From Burkholderiaceae bacterium (GTDB lineage Bacteria > Pseudomonadota > Gammaproteobacteria > Burkholderiales > Burkholderiaceae_E): a stretch of DNA of 57,872 nt. Of the stretch, positions 27,020 to 36,237 are shown one piece after another; within the stretch, counting starts at the first letter, position 1, and each line of letters begins with the position of its first letter. The DNA lies in the NCBI GenBank assembly GCA_024637395.1, contig JAGXFG010000078.1, positions 1-57,872 of the forward strand, given 5' to 3'. A program made the position numbers and the translations under genes. The notes below the pieces were generated by a model that saw only the letters and a program-made list of their open reading frames with translations, was not told the origin of the DNA and made no database searches.

Positions 27020-28285
27020 CTAACGCAACAGGTTGGCGACGGCGGCAGCGACCACCTTGGTAGGGCGGCGCAGGTCTTCAAGCACGAGGTTCTCGTCGGC
27101 GCTCTTGGCGTTGGCCTCGGCCAGGGTGCGCGGTCCGGCACCGTAGAGCACCACCGGGCAGCCGTGGGCGGCATAGTGGCGGGCGTCGGTGTAGAGCGGC
27201 ACGCCGGTGGCTGGAATCGGTTCCCCGAAGATCCGCTTGCCGTGGGACTGCAGCGCCGCAACCAGGCGCTCGTGCCCCGGCAGCGGCCGCAAGGCGGCGG
27301 CGCGCAACAGGCACCTGGTGGTGACGCTGATCCCGGGCAGGTCCGCGATCGCCGCGTCAATCGCGCGCCGCAGCTCGGCTTCGACCGCGACCGGGTCTTC
27401 CTCGGGAATCAGGCGCCGGTCGAGCCGGAACGTAACCAGGTCGGGCACGACGTTGGTGTTGGTGCCGCCGGCAATGGTGCCGACGATCATGGTGGGCGAT
27501 TCAATGCCGGGGAACTGCGAGACTTGCGCGGCCAATCCTGGCACCAGCGCGTAGAGCGCATCCAGGATCGCGACCGCAGCGCGGAGCGCGTCGGCCCCGA
27601 GCTGAGGCATGGCGCCGTGCGCCGAGCGCCCGTGCACGCTCACCTCGAGCTGCAGGCAGCCATTGTGGGCGGTGACGATCTGGTAGGAAAAGCCGGCGGC
27701 GATCGCCAGGTCGGGTTTGCTCAGGGCGTTCTCGAGCAGCCACCCGACCCCGGCATTGCCGCCGAATTCCTCGTCATAGGTGAAGTGCAGTTCAACGCCA
27801 CCGTCGAGCTGCGTGCCCTGCGCTGCGCACTGGCGCAAGGCCGCGAGCGCGAAGGCGTAGGTGGCGATATCGGACTTCGATACCGCCACTCCGCGAGCGT
27901 ACATCCGGCCATCCTCGACCACGCCGGCATAGGGCGGCCGCGTCCACCCGGCGCCCGGCGGGACCACGTCGCCGTGGGCGGCGAGCGCGATGGTGGGTCC
28001 GCGACCGCTGCCGAAGCGCTCGCGCACGATCAGGTTGGTGGCGCTGACCATGCGGTTGTCACGAACCACGGTCTCCGGCACGGCGTGACGTTCGACCGTA
28101 AAGCCCAGCGCGGCGAGCAGATCGGCCGTGCCCCGCGCCGCCGGCGCGTTGTCGCCGGGCGGCATGTCGGTGGGCAGGCGCACCACTTCGCGCAGGAAAG
28201 CGACCTGGGCGCCATGGTTCGCGTCGATCCACCGGTCGATGAATTTGGTGTCCGGACCAGCCGGCGGGAAGGGTGCTTTGACCAT
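27020..28285 (-). CDS. M20 family metallopeptidase (ArgE/DapE-like)
   Basis: A 421-residue cytoplasmic di-zinc amidohydrolase or peptidase. Key M20 features are TIALAAHGDVVPPGAGW with the first metal-binding His and catalytic Asp, the YARGVAVSKSD region with a bridging Asp, and the Glu pair in HFTYDEEFGGNAG. A dimerisation domain (VSVHGRSAHGAMPQLG) and a C-terminal metal histidine near DARHYAAHG complete the fold. Length is normal for ArgE/DapE/succinyl-diaminopimelate homologues. It converges with paiB and is divergent from ogt. The substrate, an N-acyl amino acid or dipeptide, cannot be fixed from sequence. Confidence 0.9.
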   Translation of the reverse strand: MVKAPFPPAGPDTKFIDRWIDANHGAQVAFLREVVRLPTDMPPGDNAPAARGTADLLAALGFTVERHAVPETVVRDNRMVSATNLIVRERFGSGRGPTIALAAHGDVVPPGAGWTRPPYAGVVEDGRMYARGVAVSKSDIATYAFALAALRQCAAQGTQLDGGVELHFTYDEEFGGNAGVGWLLENALSKPDLAIAAGFSYQIVTAHNGCLQLEVSVHGRSAHGAMPQLGADALRAAVAILDALYALVPGLAAQVSQFPGIESPTMIVGTIAGGTNTNVVPDLVTFRLDRRLIPEEDPVAVEAELRRAIDAAIADLPGISVTTRCLLRAAALRPLPGHERLVAALQSHGKRIFGEPIPATGVPLYTDARHYAAHGCPVVLYGAGPRTLAEANAKSADENLVLEDLRRPTKVVAAAVANLLR

Positions 28286-28405
28286 GGGCTGATTGTACGT
28301 AGTCGATTCCCCGGTTCACAGCGTGCCCGCCGCAGTGGTGCGACAATCTGGGCTTGCGGAAATCCCGCGCGAGGGCGCCGGGCAACACTTCGGCGAGGAG
28401 GCAAC

Positions 28406-28888
28406 ATGACGGTTTTCTACTGTGATTTCGACAGCCGCTTCGGACGGATTCGCCTGACCGGCGATGGCGCGGCGCTCACCGGCCTTTATTTCATCGGGCA
28501 GAAGCACGAGCCGAGCGCTGGAAGTGACTGGCTCAACGACGCTGCGGTGGCGCCGTTTCCCCTGGTGCGCGAGCAGTTCGGACGCTACGAGCGCGGTGAA
28601 CTGCCCGCTTTCGACGTGCCTTTGCGCACGGAAGGAACGGCGTTCAGGCGCGCGGTGTGGCAGGCGCTGCGGGCGATCCCCTGCGGCGGTACGGTGAGCT
28701 ACGGCGAACTGGCCAACTCGCTGGGCATGCCCAAGGCCGCACGCGCGGTTGCCGGCGCAGTGGCCCGCAACCCGGTCGGCGTGATCGTCCCCTGCCACCG
28801 GGTTATCGGCTCGGACGGAGCGCTCACCGGCTACGCCGGCGGGCTGGACCGGAAAGAGGCGCTGCTGACGCTCGAAAGCGCGCTTTGA
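28406..28888 (+). CDS. ogt: Methylated-DNA--protein-cysteine S-methyltransferase
   Basis: DNA repair protein that takes methyl groups from O6-methylguanine onto its own cysteine, 160 residues. The active-site PCHRV motif (about residues 130-134, VGVIVPCHRVIGSDGALTGYAGG) and the DNA-binding helix region FRRAVWQALRAIPCGGTVSYGELA are intact. ATG 28406 follows GAGGAGG at ideal spacing. It is divergent from the M20 peptidase. The next gene, an EamA transporter, starts 50 bases downstream in sequence of visibly lower GC, which marks the left edge of a probable acquired block. Confidence 0.96.
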   Translation: MTVFYCDFDSRFGRIRLTGDGAALTGLYFIGQKHEPSAGSDWLNDAAVAPFPLVREQFGRYERGELPAFDVPLRTEGTAFRRAVWQALRAIPCGGTVSYGELANSLGMPKAARAVAGAVARNPVGVIVPCHRVIGSDGALTGYAGGLDRKEALLTLESAL

Positions 28889-28938
28889 ACGCGCCGGGCG
28901 GCCCCCACCGGCCCACTGTGTCGGTGGGCCCGATCGCA

Positions 28939-29829
28939 ATGCGGGCGCGCGACGTGATCGATCTGCTCCTATTGGCGGCACTCTTCGGCGGATCATTCCT
29001 GTTCATGCGCATCGGTGCCCCCCAGTTCGGTCCGATTCCGATGGCCGGATTGCGCACCGGGATCGCGGCACTGATACTCGTCGCTGTGCTTCTGTTTCGT
29101 GGGCGAGGCAACGAACTCTATGTCGCCCCTGCATCGTTTCTCGTGATGGGGGTACTCAATTCAACGCTGCCGTTCGTGCTCTTCGGCTTCGCTTCTTTGA
29201 CCCTGAAGGCTGGCTTTGGTGCAATTCTCAACGCGACGGCGCCATTTTGGGGTGCTTTGGTGGCTTTCACATGGTTCCGCGAGCGGCTCACGCCGTTGCG
29301 GATCGTGGGTCTCTTCATCGGATTTGGTGGGGTGGTAGTGCTGGTTTGGGGCAGGGTGAATTTCAATGTCGGCGGTTCCGGTCCGGCTATCGTAGCGGCG
29401 CTCAGCGCCACCCTGCTTTACGGAATTTCAGCCAACTATGCGAAGCACAGGCTCGCAGCGATCGAGCCGCTCGCTAATGCGGCCGGCACACAGCTTGGTG
29501 CCGCGCTCACGCTCGCACCATTGACGGTCGTGTTCTGGCCCGCGGTTATTCCCGACGCCATCGCCTGGCTCGCAGTGATTGCGATGGCGGTACTGAGCAC
29601 GGCGCTCGCCTATCTGCTCTACTTCCGGCTGATCGTGCGGCTCGGGGCCACCCGCACCATCGCGGTTACCTTTCTGGTACCGATTTTCGGTATGCTTTGG
29701 GGCTGGGTGTTCCTCGGGGAGGGGGTAACGGCCAACATGGTTGCCGGGACCGTCGTGATCCTTACCGGCACTGCCCTTACCACGGGCCTCGTCGGCCCTC
29801 GCCCGCGGTTGCCTCACATGAAAGATTGA
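28939..29829 (+). CDS. EamA (DMT superfamily) transporter
   Basis: Ten-helix inner-membrane drug/metabolite transporter of 296 residues made of two EamA repeats. The start MRARDVIDLLLLAALFGGSFLFMRI matches the first helix of the family. FWGALVAFTWFRERLTPLRIVGLFIGF marks the end of repeat 1 and FGMLWGWVFLGEGVT that of repeat 2. ATG 28939 was preferred; a GTG at 28919 is also in frame. It opens the low-GC gene block and could export a metabolite of the pathway encoded downstream. Substrate unknown. Confidence 0.88.
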   Translation: MRARDVIDLLLLAALFGGSFLFMRIGAPQFGPIPMAGLRTGIAALILVAVLLFRGRGNELYVAPASFLVMGVLNSTLPFVLFGFASLTLKAGFGAILNATAPFWGALVAFTWFRERLTPLRIVGLFIGFGGVVVLVWGRVNFNVGGSGPAIVAALSATLLYGISANYAKHRLAAIEPLANAAGTQLGAALTLAPLTVVFWPAVIPDAIAWLAVIAMAVLSTALAYLLYFRLIVRLGATRTIAVTFLVPIFGMLWGWVFLGEGVTANMVAGTVVILTGTALTTGLVGPRPRLPHMKD

Positions 29830-29883
29830 CTGACTTGGACAGCCCGCAAACATGGCCATCGCTCGATGGCAGTGGAGGTGCCA

Positions 29884-31017
29884 TTGAAGATCCGCGATAT
29901 CGTTTTCATTTCGCTGCTTGCGGAATTGCCGAAAGGCAAGGCCTACGGTATGTCGAAGTCGCTGGCCACAGCGCGCCAGACCACGCTGGTCCGCCTTGTT
30001 CTCGAGGACGGGACCGAAGGCTATGGGGAAGCTTGGGGAATGCCGCCGGTCAATCAGGCTTACCTGCCTTTCCTCAAGGATTATTTGATCGGAACCGATG
30101 TCCTTGACGTGGAGCAAACGTTTTCGCGGATCATGGCCAGGCACTATCACTTCGGGGTGCAGGGCCCGATCATGGCGTGCATCTCTGGAATTGATATCGC
30201 GGCCAAGGACGCTGCCGGAAAGATGCTAGGCGTTCCGGTGCACCGGCTCATCGGCGGGAAGAGATGGGAGCGAGTGGAAGTCTATGCCTCCGGTGGCTAC
30301 ATCACGGAAAATCCCGACCGGGATTTCGAGCCGCAAATTGTCGCTATGGCTGAGGCAGGGCACCGCGCCGCCAAGATCAAGATCGGGTTGTCGCCGAAAT
30401 CGGATGAAGCGCGCACCGCTCTTGCGCGCAAGATCCTCGGAAACGGCGTCAACCTGATGGTCGACATCAACTCCAACTACACCTACGACCTCGCCCGCGA
30501 GAGCATCGCTCGCCTCGCGGAGTATGAAATCGGCTGGGTGGAAGAGCCGCTGGCGCCGCAGGATTACGCAGGCTACGAGCAATTGCAGCGATGGAGCCCC
30601 ATTCCGATCGCGACGGGCGAAGCGCTCTACACCGCCTACGATTTCAAACGGCTCGTCGATCGCCGCGCGGTCGATGTGCTTCAGCCCGACCTGTCGCTGT
30701 GCGGCGGATTCTGGCAAGGCCGGGCCATCGCTCTGATGTCGATGCTCGAGCATCTGCGTCTGTCACCCCATGTCTGGGGAAGCGGGATCGGTCTCGCGGC
30801 GGCGGTTCATTATGTCGCCGCCCTCCCAAGCTATCCTCATGCCGACAATGTGCCGAAGGCTCCACTCGTCGAATACGATGTGGGCGAAAACCCGTTGCGC
30901 GAGGGGTTGCTGAAGAACCCGTTGAAGCCCATCGATGGTTCGATCGCGGTTTCCGATGCGCCGGGGTTAGGTATCGAAATCGACTGGGATGCCGTGGATC
31001 GCTATGCCGTGCGCTAG
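29884..31017 (+). CDS. Mandelate racemase/muconate lactonizing enzyme family protein
   Basis: Enolase-superfamily enzyme of about 377 residues that abstracts a proton next to a carboxylate (racemase, cycloisomerase or sugar-acid dehydratase). It has the Lys base motif AAKIKIGLS, metal ligands in LMVDINSNYTY, GWVEEPLAP and ATGEALY, and a C-terminal His in SPHVWGSGIG, so the MR-type His/Lys pair looks complete. I placed the start at TTG 29884, giving MKIRDIVFIS like homologues, with GGAGG five bases upstream. ATG 29866 is an alternative without a ribosome site. It overlaps the downstream ATPase gene, so both are in one operon. Confidence 0.9.
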   Translation: MKIRDIVFISLLAELPKGKAYGMSKSLATARQTTLVRLVLEDGTEGYGEAWGMPPVNQAYLPFLKDYLIGTDVLDVEQTFSRIMARHYHFGVQGPIMACISGIDIAAKDAAGKMLGVPVHRLIGGKRWERVEVYASGGYITENPDRDFEPQIVAMAEAGHRAAKIKIGLSPKSDEARTALARKILGNGVNLMVDINSNYTYDLARESIARLAEYEIGWVEEPLAPQDYAGYEQLQRWSPIPIATGEALYTAYDFKRLVDRRAVDVLQPDLSLCGGFWQGRAIALMSMLEHLRLSPHVWGSGIGLAAAVHYVAALPSYPHADNVPKAPLVEYDVGENPLREGLLKNPLKPIDGSIAVSDAPGLGIEIDWDAVDRYAVR

Positions 31018-32047
31018 CGCAGGTTCTCATTCGTCCCCGGGTAAGCCATGCGGATCGGTTCCCTTGCTGGAGATCGAGGATCTCAAGACCTTCTTTCATA
31101 CGGATGCCGGGATCGTTCGCGCGGTAAATGGCGTGACCTTGGCGATTCGCAAAGGCGAGACGCTTGCCATCGTCGGCGAGTCCGGGTCGGGGAAGTCGGT
31201 GACCGCGTTGACCATCATGCGCTTGCTCGGGCGAACACCGGGACGCGTCGAAGGGGGCCGGATCAGGTTTTGTGAGCGAAACGGAAAAGTGCGCGATCTT
31301 CTAGCTATCTCGGAGTCCGAGATGGCCAAGATTCGCGGTCGCGAAATTGCCATGATATTTCAGGATCCGATGTCGAGCCTGAATCCGGTCTTCTCCATCG
31401 GTACGCTGATCGCCGAGCCGATCCGAATACACAAGGGCGTCAACCGCCAGCAGGCACGGCGCGAGGTCATCGATCTTCTGCGGCAGGTCGGGATCGCGGA
31501 CCCGGAGACACGGGTGGATAGTTACCCGCACCAGTTGTCGGGAGGCATGCGGCAGCGGGCGATGATCGCGATGGCGCTCGCTTGCGACCCCACACTCCTC
31601 ATCGCCGATGAACCCACCACCGCGCTGGACGTGACCATCCAGGCACAAATCATCAGCCTGCTCAAGCGGCTCCAAGTCGAGCGCAATATGGCGTTGATTT
31701 TTGTGACGCACGACCTGAAACTCGTTGAGGAAATCGCAGATCAGGTAGCGGTAATGTATGCGAGCCAGATCGTGGAGCAGGGGCCGGCAGCCACCGTTCT
31801 GGGGCGGCCGCGTCATCCCTATACGCGGGCGCTGCTGGATTGCACGCCGCGCGGAGATGCTCGAACCCGCGGACTCCATCCGATCGCTGGCAGTCTCCCC
31901 AGCCCCTTCGCGCAGCCGCCCGGATGCCGTTTCCATCCCCGCTGCCGTTTTTCGACCGCGCATTGTGAGGCCACGGAGCCGGAACTTGCAGCCGTAGAAC
32001 ATGCGCATGTCACGCGTTGCATTCGTTGGCGAGACATCACCCTATGA
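31004..32047 (+). CDS. Dpp/Opp-type ABC transporter ATP-binding protein, first subunit (DppD-like)
   Basis: ATPase of a peptide/nickel-class importer, 347 residues from the ATG at 31004. Motifs are Walker A GESGSGKSVT, Q-loop FQDPMSSLNPVFSIG, signature LSGGMRQR, Walker B LLIADEPTTALD, and the C-terminal oligopeptide-ATPase tail GCRFHPRCRFS whose cysteines can hold an iron-sulphur cluster in this subfamily. It overlaps the racemase-like gene by 14 bases and the next ATPase by four. A start nearer 31059 is possible because residues before LLEIEDL are not typical of the family. Confidence 0.92.
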   Translation: MPCASAGSHSSPGKPCGSVPLLEIEDLKTFFHTDAGIVRAVNGVTLAIRKGETLAIVGESGSGKSVTALTIMRLLGRTPGRVEGGRIRFCERNGKVRDLLAISESEMAKIRGREIAMIFQDPMSSLNPVFSIGTLIAEPIRIHKGVNRQQARREVIDLLRQVGIADPETRVDSYPHQLSGGMRQRAMIAMALACDPTLLIADEPTTALDVTIQAQIISLLKRLQVERNMALIFVTHDLKLVEEIADQVAVMYASQIVEQGPAATVLGRPRHPYTRALLDCTPRGDARTRGLHPIAGSLPSPFAQPPGCRFHPRCRFSTAHCEATEPELAAVEHAHVTRCIRWRDITL

Positions 32048-33051
32048 CGAACCGCATGGCTGAGGCGCCAGCGCCGCACGCGGTGCAGCCCTTGTTAAGC
32101 GCCACGAACCTGACCAAGGAATTCGGGAGCGCGGGGGGGTTCCTGCGGGGTCAGGACCAGCGGGTCCGCGCCATCGACACCGTTTCGCTCGAGATCCGAC
32201 ACGGGGAGGTGCTGGGTGTGGTCGGCGAGTCCGGCTGCGGAAAATCAACTCTCGGGCGGCTGTTGCTGCGTCTCCTCGAGCCGACGGCCGGAGAGATCCA
32301 TTTCGACGGACAAGACCTGTCTGGCATGCCGCCTGGTGAGTTGCGCAAGTTTCGGCGCCGCATGCAGATGATTTTTCAAGATCCGTATGCGAGTCTGAAC
32401 GCCAGGATGACGGTTGGTGATGCTTTGATGGAATCGATTCGTCTGCATCAAGGTCTGTCGAAGTCCGATGCGAAGGGGGCCGCTGCGGAACTGCTTGGCC
32501 AGGTAGGGTTGACTCGGGAACACCTGGATCGATATCCCCGCGCGTTCTCCGGGGGGCAGCGTCAGCGTGTCGCCATTGCGCGTGCGCTCGCCTCGCAGCC
32601 GCGGTTCATCGTCGCCGACGAGCCGGTATCTTCGTTGGATGTATCGATCCAGGCGGAAGTGATCAATCTTCTCCAGGGCCTCCAACGCAAGCTAAGACTC
32701 TCGCTGCTGTTCATCAGTCACGACCTCTCAGTTGTCGAGATCCTGTCCGACCGCGTGATGGTGCTGTATCTCGGCCGCGTGATGGAGATCGCTCCGACCG
32801 AGGCGCTTTATGCCAACCCGACCCATCCCTATACCCTCGCGCTAATGCAGGCGGCGCCAGGTGCAAGTCGGGCCGGGACGCGCCTGGTCCTTGCCGGCGA
32901 AATTCCGAGTCCGCGCAACCCGCCTTCCGGTTGCGTCTTCCGAACCCGATGCCCGTTTGTCATAGAGAGATGCGCGGACGAACGTCCGGCTCTGCGCGAG
33001 GTGAACGACGGACATTTCAAGGCGTGCATTCGAGATGACCTCACACTCTGA
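32044..33051 (+). CDS. Dpp/Opp-type ABC transporter ATP-binding protein, second subunit (DppF-like)
   Basis: The partner ATPase, 335 residues, forming a heterodimer with the upstream one. It starts at ATG 32044, overlapping the previous stop (ATGA). Motifs are Walker A GESGCGKST, FQDPYASLNARMTVG, signature FSGGQRQR (Phe in place of the usual Leu), Walker B FIVADEPVSSLD, and the C-terminal SGCVFRTRCPFVIERC cysteine tail. An insert GFLRGQDQRVRAI near the N-terminus is common in DppF/OppF proteins. Its 3' end overlaps the epimerase gene by 17 bases. Confidence 0.93.
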   Translation: MTNRMAEAPAPHAVQPLLSATNLTKEFGSAGGFLRGQDQRVRAIDTVSLEIRHGEVLGVVGESGCGKSTLGRLLLRLLEPTAGEIHFDGQDLSGMPPGELRKFRRRMQMIFQDPYASLNARMTVGDALMESIRLHQGLSKSDAKGAAAELLGQVGLTREHLDRYPRAFSGGQRQRVAIARALASQPRFIVADEPVSSLDVSIQAEVINLLQGLQRKLRLSLLFISHDLSVVEILSDRVMVLYLGRVMEIAPTEALYANPTHPYTLALMQAAPGASRAGTRLVLAGEIPSPRNPPSGCVFRTRCPFVIERCADERPALREVNDGHFKACIRDDLTL

Positions 33052-34000
33052 CGATCCCTCCCGGGGCCTCGCCGATGAGCGGGTTCTCGTCATCGGAGGT
33101 CGTGGTTTCATCGGTTCTCACATCGTGCGTGCGCTCGCAGCGGCGGGCGCACGGCCACAGCTTTTCGGTCCGCCCATGGTCGAGGACCGTTTGGCGGATC
33201 TCACCGGTTTTTTCGACGAATACGAGGGTTCAATCGATTCACGGGACTCGCTTCGGGAAGCCCTGCGTGCCTCGCGTGCCCAAGCCATTGTTTCCTGCGC
33301 GGCACATAGCACCGGCCGCCTTGGGCTCATGCAGTCCGGGGAGGCCGATGCCGATGCGGCCCTTGCGACCAATGTGCTGGGGCTGCACAAGCTGCTCGAC
33401 TGCGCGCGGGAGGCAAAGGTCCGTCGCGTGGTCTGGACCAGTTCAACAGTCGTCTATGGACCACCCCAGAGCTACGCGGTGCAGCCGGTCGATGAACAGG
33501 CGGCGCCGGCGCCCATGACTTTGTACGGCTTGACGAAGACGCTGGCAGAGGAAGTCGCCGCGTACTACGCGCGTCGTCATGGCATGTCGGTCGTCGGGTT
33601 GCGGCTTCCGCTCGTGCTGGGCCCGGGTCTCTGGTACGCTGGTGCCGCAGCGGCGCTAGCCCAGTTATTCGAGGCGGCCAAAGCGGGGAGGCCCTACCGA
33701 TTTCAGTTCCACGACGAGGAAATGGATCTGATCCACGTAAGCGATGTCGGTTCAGCCGTGCTCGGCGTTTTGCGGCATGTCGGAGAGCTCCAGCCGACCT
33801 ATAACCTGGCGGGCTTCAAGGCGCGCGCTTCCGATCTCGTCCAAGAGCTAAAACGCCAGAAACCAGACGCACAAATTGCGCTGGAAGTGGTCCGACCTAT
33901 CGTGTTGTTCCCCCTCATTTCCGGCGTCCGTCTATGCCATGACGTCCGGTTTGGGACTCTCTTTGATCTGAAGGCATTCACCAAGGCGATGCTCGCCTAA
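33035..34000 (+). CDS. NAD-dependent epimerase/dehydratase family protein
   Basis: Extended short-chain dehydrogenase fold, 321 residues. The dinucleotide-binding motif GGRGFIGSH sits near residue 21; catalytic residues are seen as WTSSTVVYG (Ser) and YGLTKTLAEE (YxxxK). Family members epimerise, dehydrate or oxidise nucleotide sugars, sugar acids or related alcohols. Its position between ABC ATPases and a RidA gene points to a catabolic dehydrogenase rather than cell-wall sugar synthesis. It overlaps the upstream ATPase by 17 bases and is 11 bases from ridA, so it belongs to the same operon. Confidence 0.88.
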   Translation: MTSHSDDPSRGLADERVLVIGGRGFIGSHIVRALAAAGARPQLFGPPMVEDRLADLTGFFDEYEGSIDSRDSLREALRASRAQAIVSCAAHSTGRLGLMQSGEADADAALATNVLGLHKLLDCAREAKVRRVVWTSSTVVYGPPQSYAVQPVDEQAAPAPMTLYGLTKTLAEEVAAYYARRHGMSVVGLRLPLVLGPGLWYAGAAAALAQLFEAAKAGRPYRFQFHDEEMDLIHVSDVGSAVLGVLRHVGELQPTYNLAGFKARASDLVQELKRQKPDAQIALEVVRPIVLFPLISGVRLCHDVRFGTLFDLKAFTKAMLA

Positions 34001-34011
34001 GGAAACCGGAT

Positions 34012-34470
34012 ATGGTTGATCAACGTCTTGCAGCACTTGGTATCCGACTGCCGGAGGCCGCCAAGCCTTCCTTCAACTACCTCCCTGTCACGGTGCATCG
34101 GGGCGTCGCCTACGTCGCCGGTCAATTGCCCAAGATCGATGGTGAGGTGAAAGTCCGGGGGAAGGTCGGTGCCGAGGTTGATGTCGTAGCGGCGCGCGAA
34201 GAGGCGAAGATCTGCATCTTGCAGGGACTCGCCTGTTTGCGCAGCGCGCTCGGATCGCTGGACCGAATCGAGCAGGTTCTCAAGATCAACGGCTATGTCG
34301 CGTCGGCTCCGGGCTTCAACGATCAGCCGAAGGTCCTCGATGCTGCGTCTGATCTGCTGGTCGAGATTTTCGGTGAGCGCGGCCGCCACGCCCGGGCCGC
34401 TGTTGGCGTCGCCGAATTACCGCGGAACGCCGCCGTCGAGATCGAAATGATCGTTGCGTTCCGTGATTGA
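34012..34470 (+). CDS. RidA family protein (YjgF/YER057c/UK114)
   Basis: A 152-residue member of the RidA group, some of which hydrolyse reactive enamine/imine intermediates made by PLP enzymes, while others act in pathway-specific deamination. Family features are YVAGQLPKIDGEVKVRGKVG, ILQGLACLRSALGSLDRIEQVLKINGYV and ARAAVGVAELPRNAAVEIEMI; the last contains the usual RxxxxVxxLP region. It starts at ATG 34012 after AAGGAAA. Longer than archetypal RidA (about 128 residues), it fits the RidA_like/YjgF subfamily often found in catabolic clusters with hydrolases and ABC transporters. Confidence 0.92.
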   Translation: MVDQRLAALGIRLPEAAKPSFNYLPVTVHRGVAYVAGQLPKIDGEVKVRGKVGAEVDVVAAREEAKICILQGLACLRSALGSLDRIEQVLKINGYVASAPGFNDQPKVLDAASDLLVEIFGERGRHARAAVGVAELPRNAAVEIEMIVAFRD

Positions 34471-34578
34471 TTCAGAGTAAGTTGCCGTGATGGCAACAAA
34501 CTGCAGATCTCTCGGAGGAGTGGCCCGCTTCATGAGAGCGCATGCACTGCACTATACGGGCCGACAGAGGAGACTATC

Positions 34579-36171
34579 GTGCTAGATGCGAAACGGCTGG
34601 AACGACTGCGCAGACAGATCGCTGCGTCGTTCTTTTGCCTTGCAACAATTCTTGGTTCCCAGGCTGTCTCTGCACAGGAATTCTACGGACCCGCCGCCAG
34701 CAATCCCCACATTGGTGGAACGCTCACGATGGGCTCCCTGCTGGAGCCACCCGGATTGGACCCTTTCCATCAAGGAGCCGATGCGCGAATTCGCGTCACC
34801 GTGCTGATGTACCAGGGCCTCTTCTATGAACAGGCGAGCGGGGAACCGATTCCGCTGCTCGCCGAAAGCTACACGGTTTCTCCCGATAAGCTCGTCTATA
34901 CGATCAAGATTCGTCAGGGTGTGAAGTTCCATACTGGCCAGACCATGACTGCGAAGGATGTGGCCTATAGCTACAACTACATCCGTGATCCCAAGAACGG
35001 GTCGCCCGGGGCGGGGGATTTCGGTGCGGTCAAGGCGGTCGACGTAGTCGACGATCACACTGTGAAGTTCACTCTTACAGAGCCCAACGTTACGCTGCCG
35101 ATGACCCTCGGCAACAAGTACGGGGCGGTGGTTCCGGCAGGTTATTTCGATGCGCCCGATTCCAAGGGCAAGATGAACCAGGTGAGTGTGGGAACGGGAC
35201 CCTTCAAACTCGTCGAGTTCAAACCGAACAGCAATCTGATGTTGGCCAGGAATCCGGATTACTGGGAAAAGGGCGTTCCCTACCTCGACCGGGTCAATTT
35301 TGTCTTCCTGCCCAGCAGCGCCAGCATGCTGGTCGCGTTGACCAACAAGCGGGCCGATCTTGCTGTGCTCACCCGACCCCAGGACGTCAAGCAGGTCGAA
35401 CGCGTGCCCGGACTTAAGATAGAGCGGTGGCCGTCGCTGAATCAGAAGGCGCTTGACCTCGGCAGCGAATATGGTGCGCTCTCGGACGTTCGCGTGCGCC
35501 AGGCGATCGCCCTTGCGGTGGACAAGGATGAAATCATGCGCGCCGCAATCGGCGGGCTTGGACAAACGATCGGGACGATGGTTGCTGCGATGCAGGATCG
35601 TTGGGGCGTTCCTCTCGCAGACCTGCCCAACCAGAAACTGGACTTGGAAAGGGCGAAGAAACTCCTCGCTGACGCGGGGTATCCCGGCGGACTTGAACTC
35701 AACCTGACGACGATCATCGGCTATGACTGGATGGATCCCGCCGCAGTGACGCTACGCGAGCAATTGGCGAAAGTCGGCATCAAGCTGAATATCCAGCGCA
35801 TCGACCTTGGCGTATGGATCAAGAACTTCCAGTCCAAACAGATGGGTCTGACCTTCAACGACTGGGCCACCCAGCCTGACCCGAGTCTGCTGTTCTACCG
35901 GCATTTCCACATGGCCCCAAAGGGCGCGGATTTCCGGAACTGGAAGAACGAAGCGGCGAGCAAGCTCCTTGACGAGGGGCGGGCCGAAAGCGACCTGACC
36001 AAACGCAAGGAGATCTATTTCAAGTTTCAGAAGGAACTCGCTACCTCGGTGCCGACGATCATGCTGTTTAGCGCGGATCTAATTACCGTGCGCGGTGATC
36101 GGGTGCAGAACTACGCTCAGCACCCAACCGGGTGGTACTACGGGCTGGCTCGAACCTTCCTCGCGCAATAA
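34579..36171 (+). CDS. Peptide/nickel-type ABC transporter substrate-binding protein (SBP family 5)
   Basis: Periplasmic binding protein, 530 residues, starting at GTG 34579 with GAGGAG upstream. A Sec signal peptide ends near residue 33 (ILGSQAVSAQE). Typical family-5 features follow: GGTLTMGSLLEPPGLDPF, LAESYTVSPDKLVYTIKIRQGVKFHTGQTMTAKDVAYSY, GTGPFKLVEFKPN and ARNPDYWEKGVPYLDRVNF. It is the receptor for the Dpp-like transporter encoded around it. A strong intrinsic terminator directly follows the stop, which should make it the most highly expressed gene of the transporter. The ligand is unknown; family members bind peptides, glycosides, opines or nickel. Confidence 0.94.
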   Translation: MLDAKRLERLRRQIAASFFCLATILGSQAVSAQEFYGPAASNPHIGGTLTMGSLLEPPGLDPFHQGADARIRVTVLMYQGLFYEQASGEPIPLLAESYTVSPDKLVYTIKIRQGVKFHTGQTMTAKDVAYSYNYIRDPKNGSPGAGDFGAVKAVDVVDDHTVKFTLTEPNVTLPMTLGNKYGAVVPAGYFDAPDSKGKMNQVSVGTGPFKLVEFKPNSNLMLARNPDYWEKGVPYLDRVNFVFLPSSASMLVALTNKRADLAVLTRPQDVKQVERVPGLKIERWPSLNQKALDLGSEYGALSDVRVRQAIALAVDKDEIMRAAIGGLGQTIGTMVAAMQDRWGVPLADLPNQKLDLERAKKLLADAGYPGGLELNLTTIIGYDWMDPAAVTLREQLAKVGIKLNIQRIDLGVWIKNFQSKQMGLTFNDWATQPDPSLLFYRHFHMAPKGADFRNWKNEAASKLLDEGRAESDLTKRKEIYFKFQKELATSVPTIMLFSADLITVRGDRVQNYAQHPTGWYYGLARTFLAQ

Positions 36172-36176
36172 GAAGA

Positions 36177-36214
36177 GCGCTGGGCCGGGGAATCCCGGCC
36201 CAGCGCCGGTTTTT
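36177..36214 (+). terminator. Strong intrinsic terminator inside the ABC operon
   Basis: A perfect 13-bp stem (GCGCTGGGCCGGG / CCCGGCCCAGCGC) with a GAAT loop is followed by CGG and TTTTT. It starts five bases after the binding-protein stop and ends 23 bases before the permease start. It probably acts as a partial terminator or mRNA 3'-end stabiliser that lowers permease expression relative to the binding protein. Confidence 0.85.
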
Positions 36215-36237
36215 GCATCAGCGGAATCGAGGAATCA

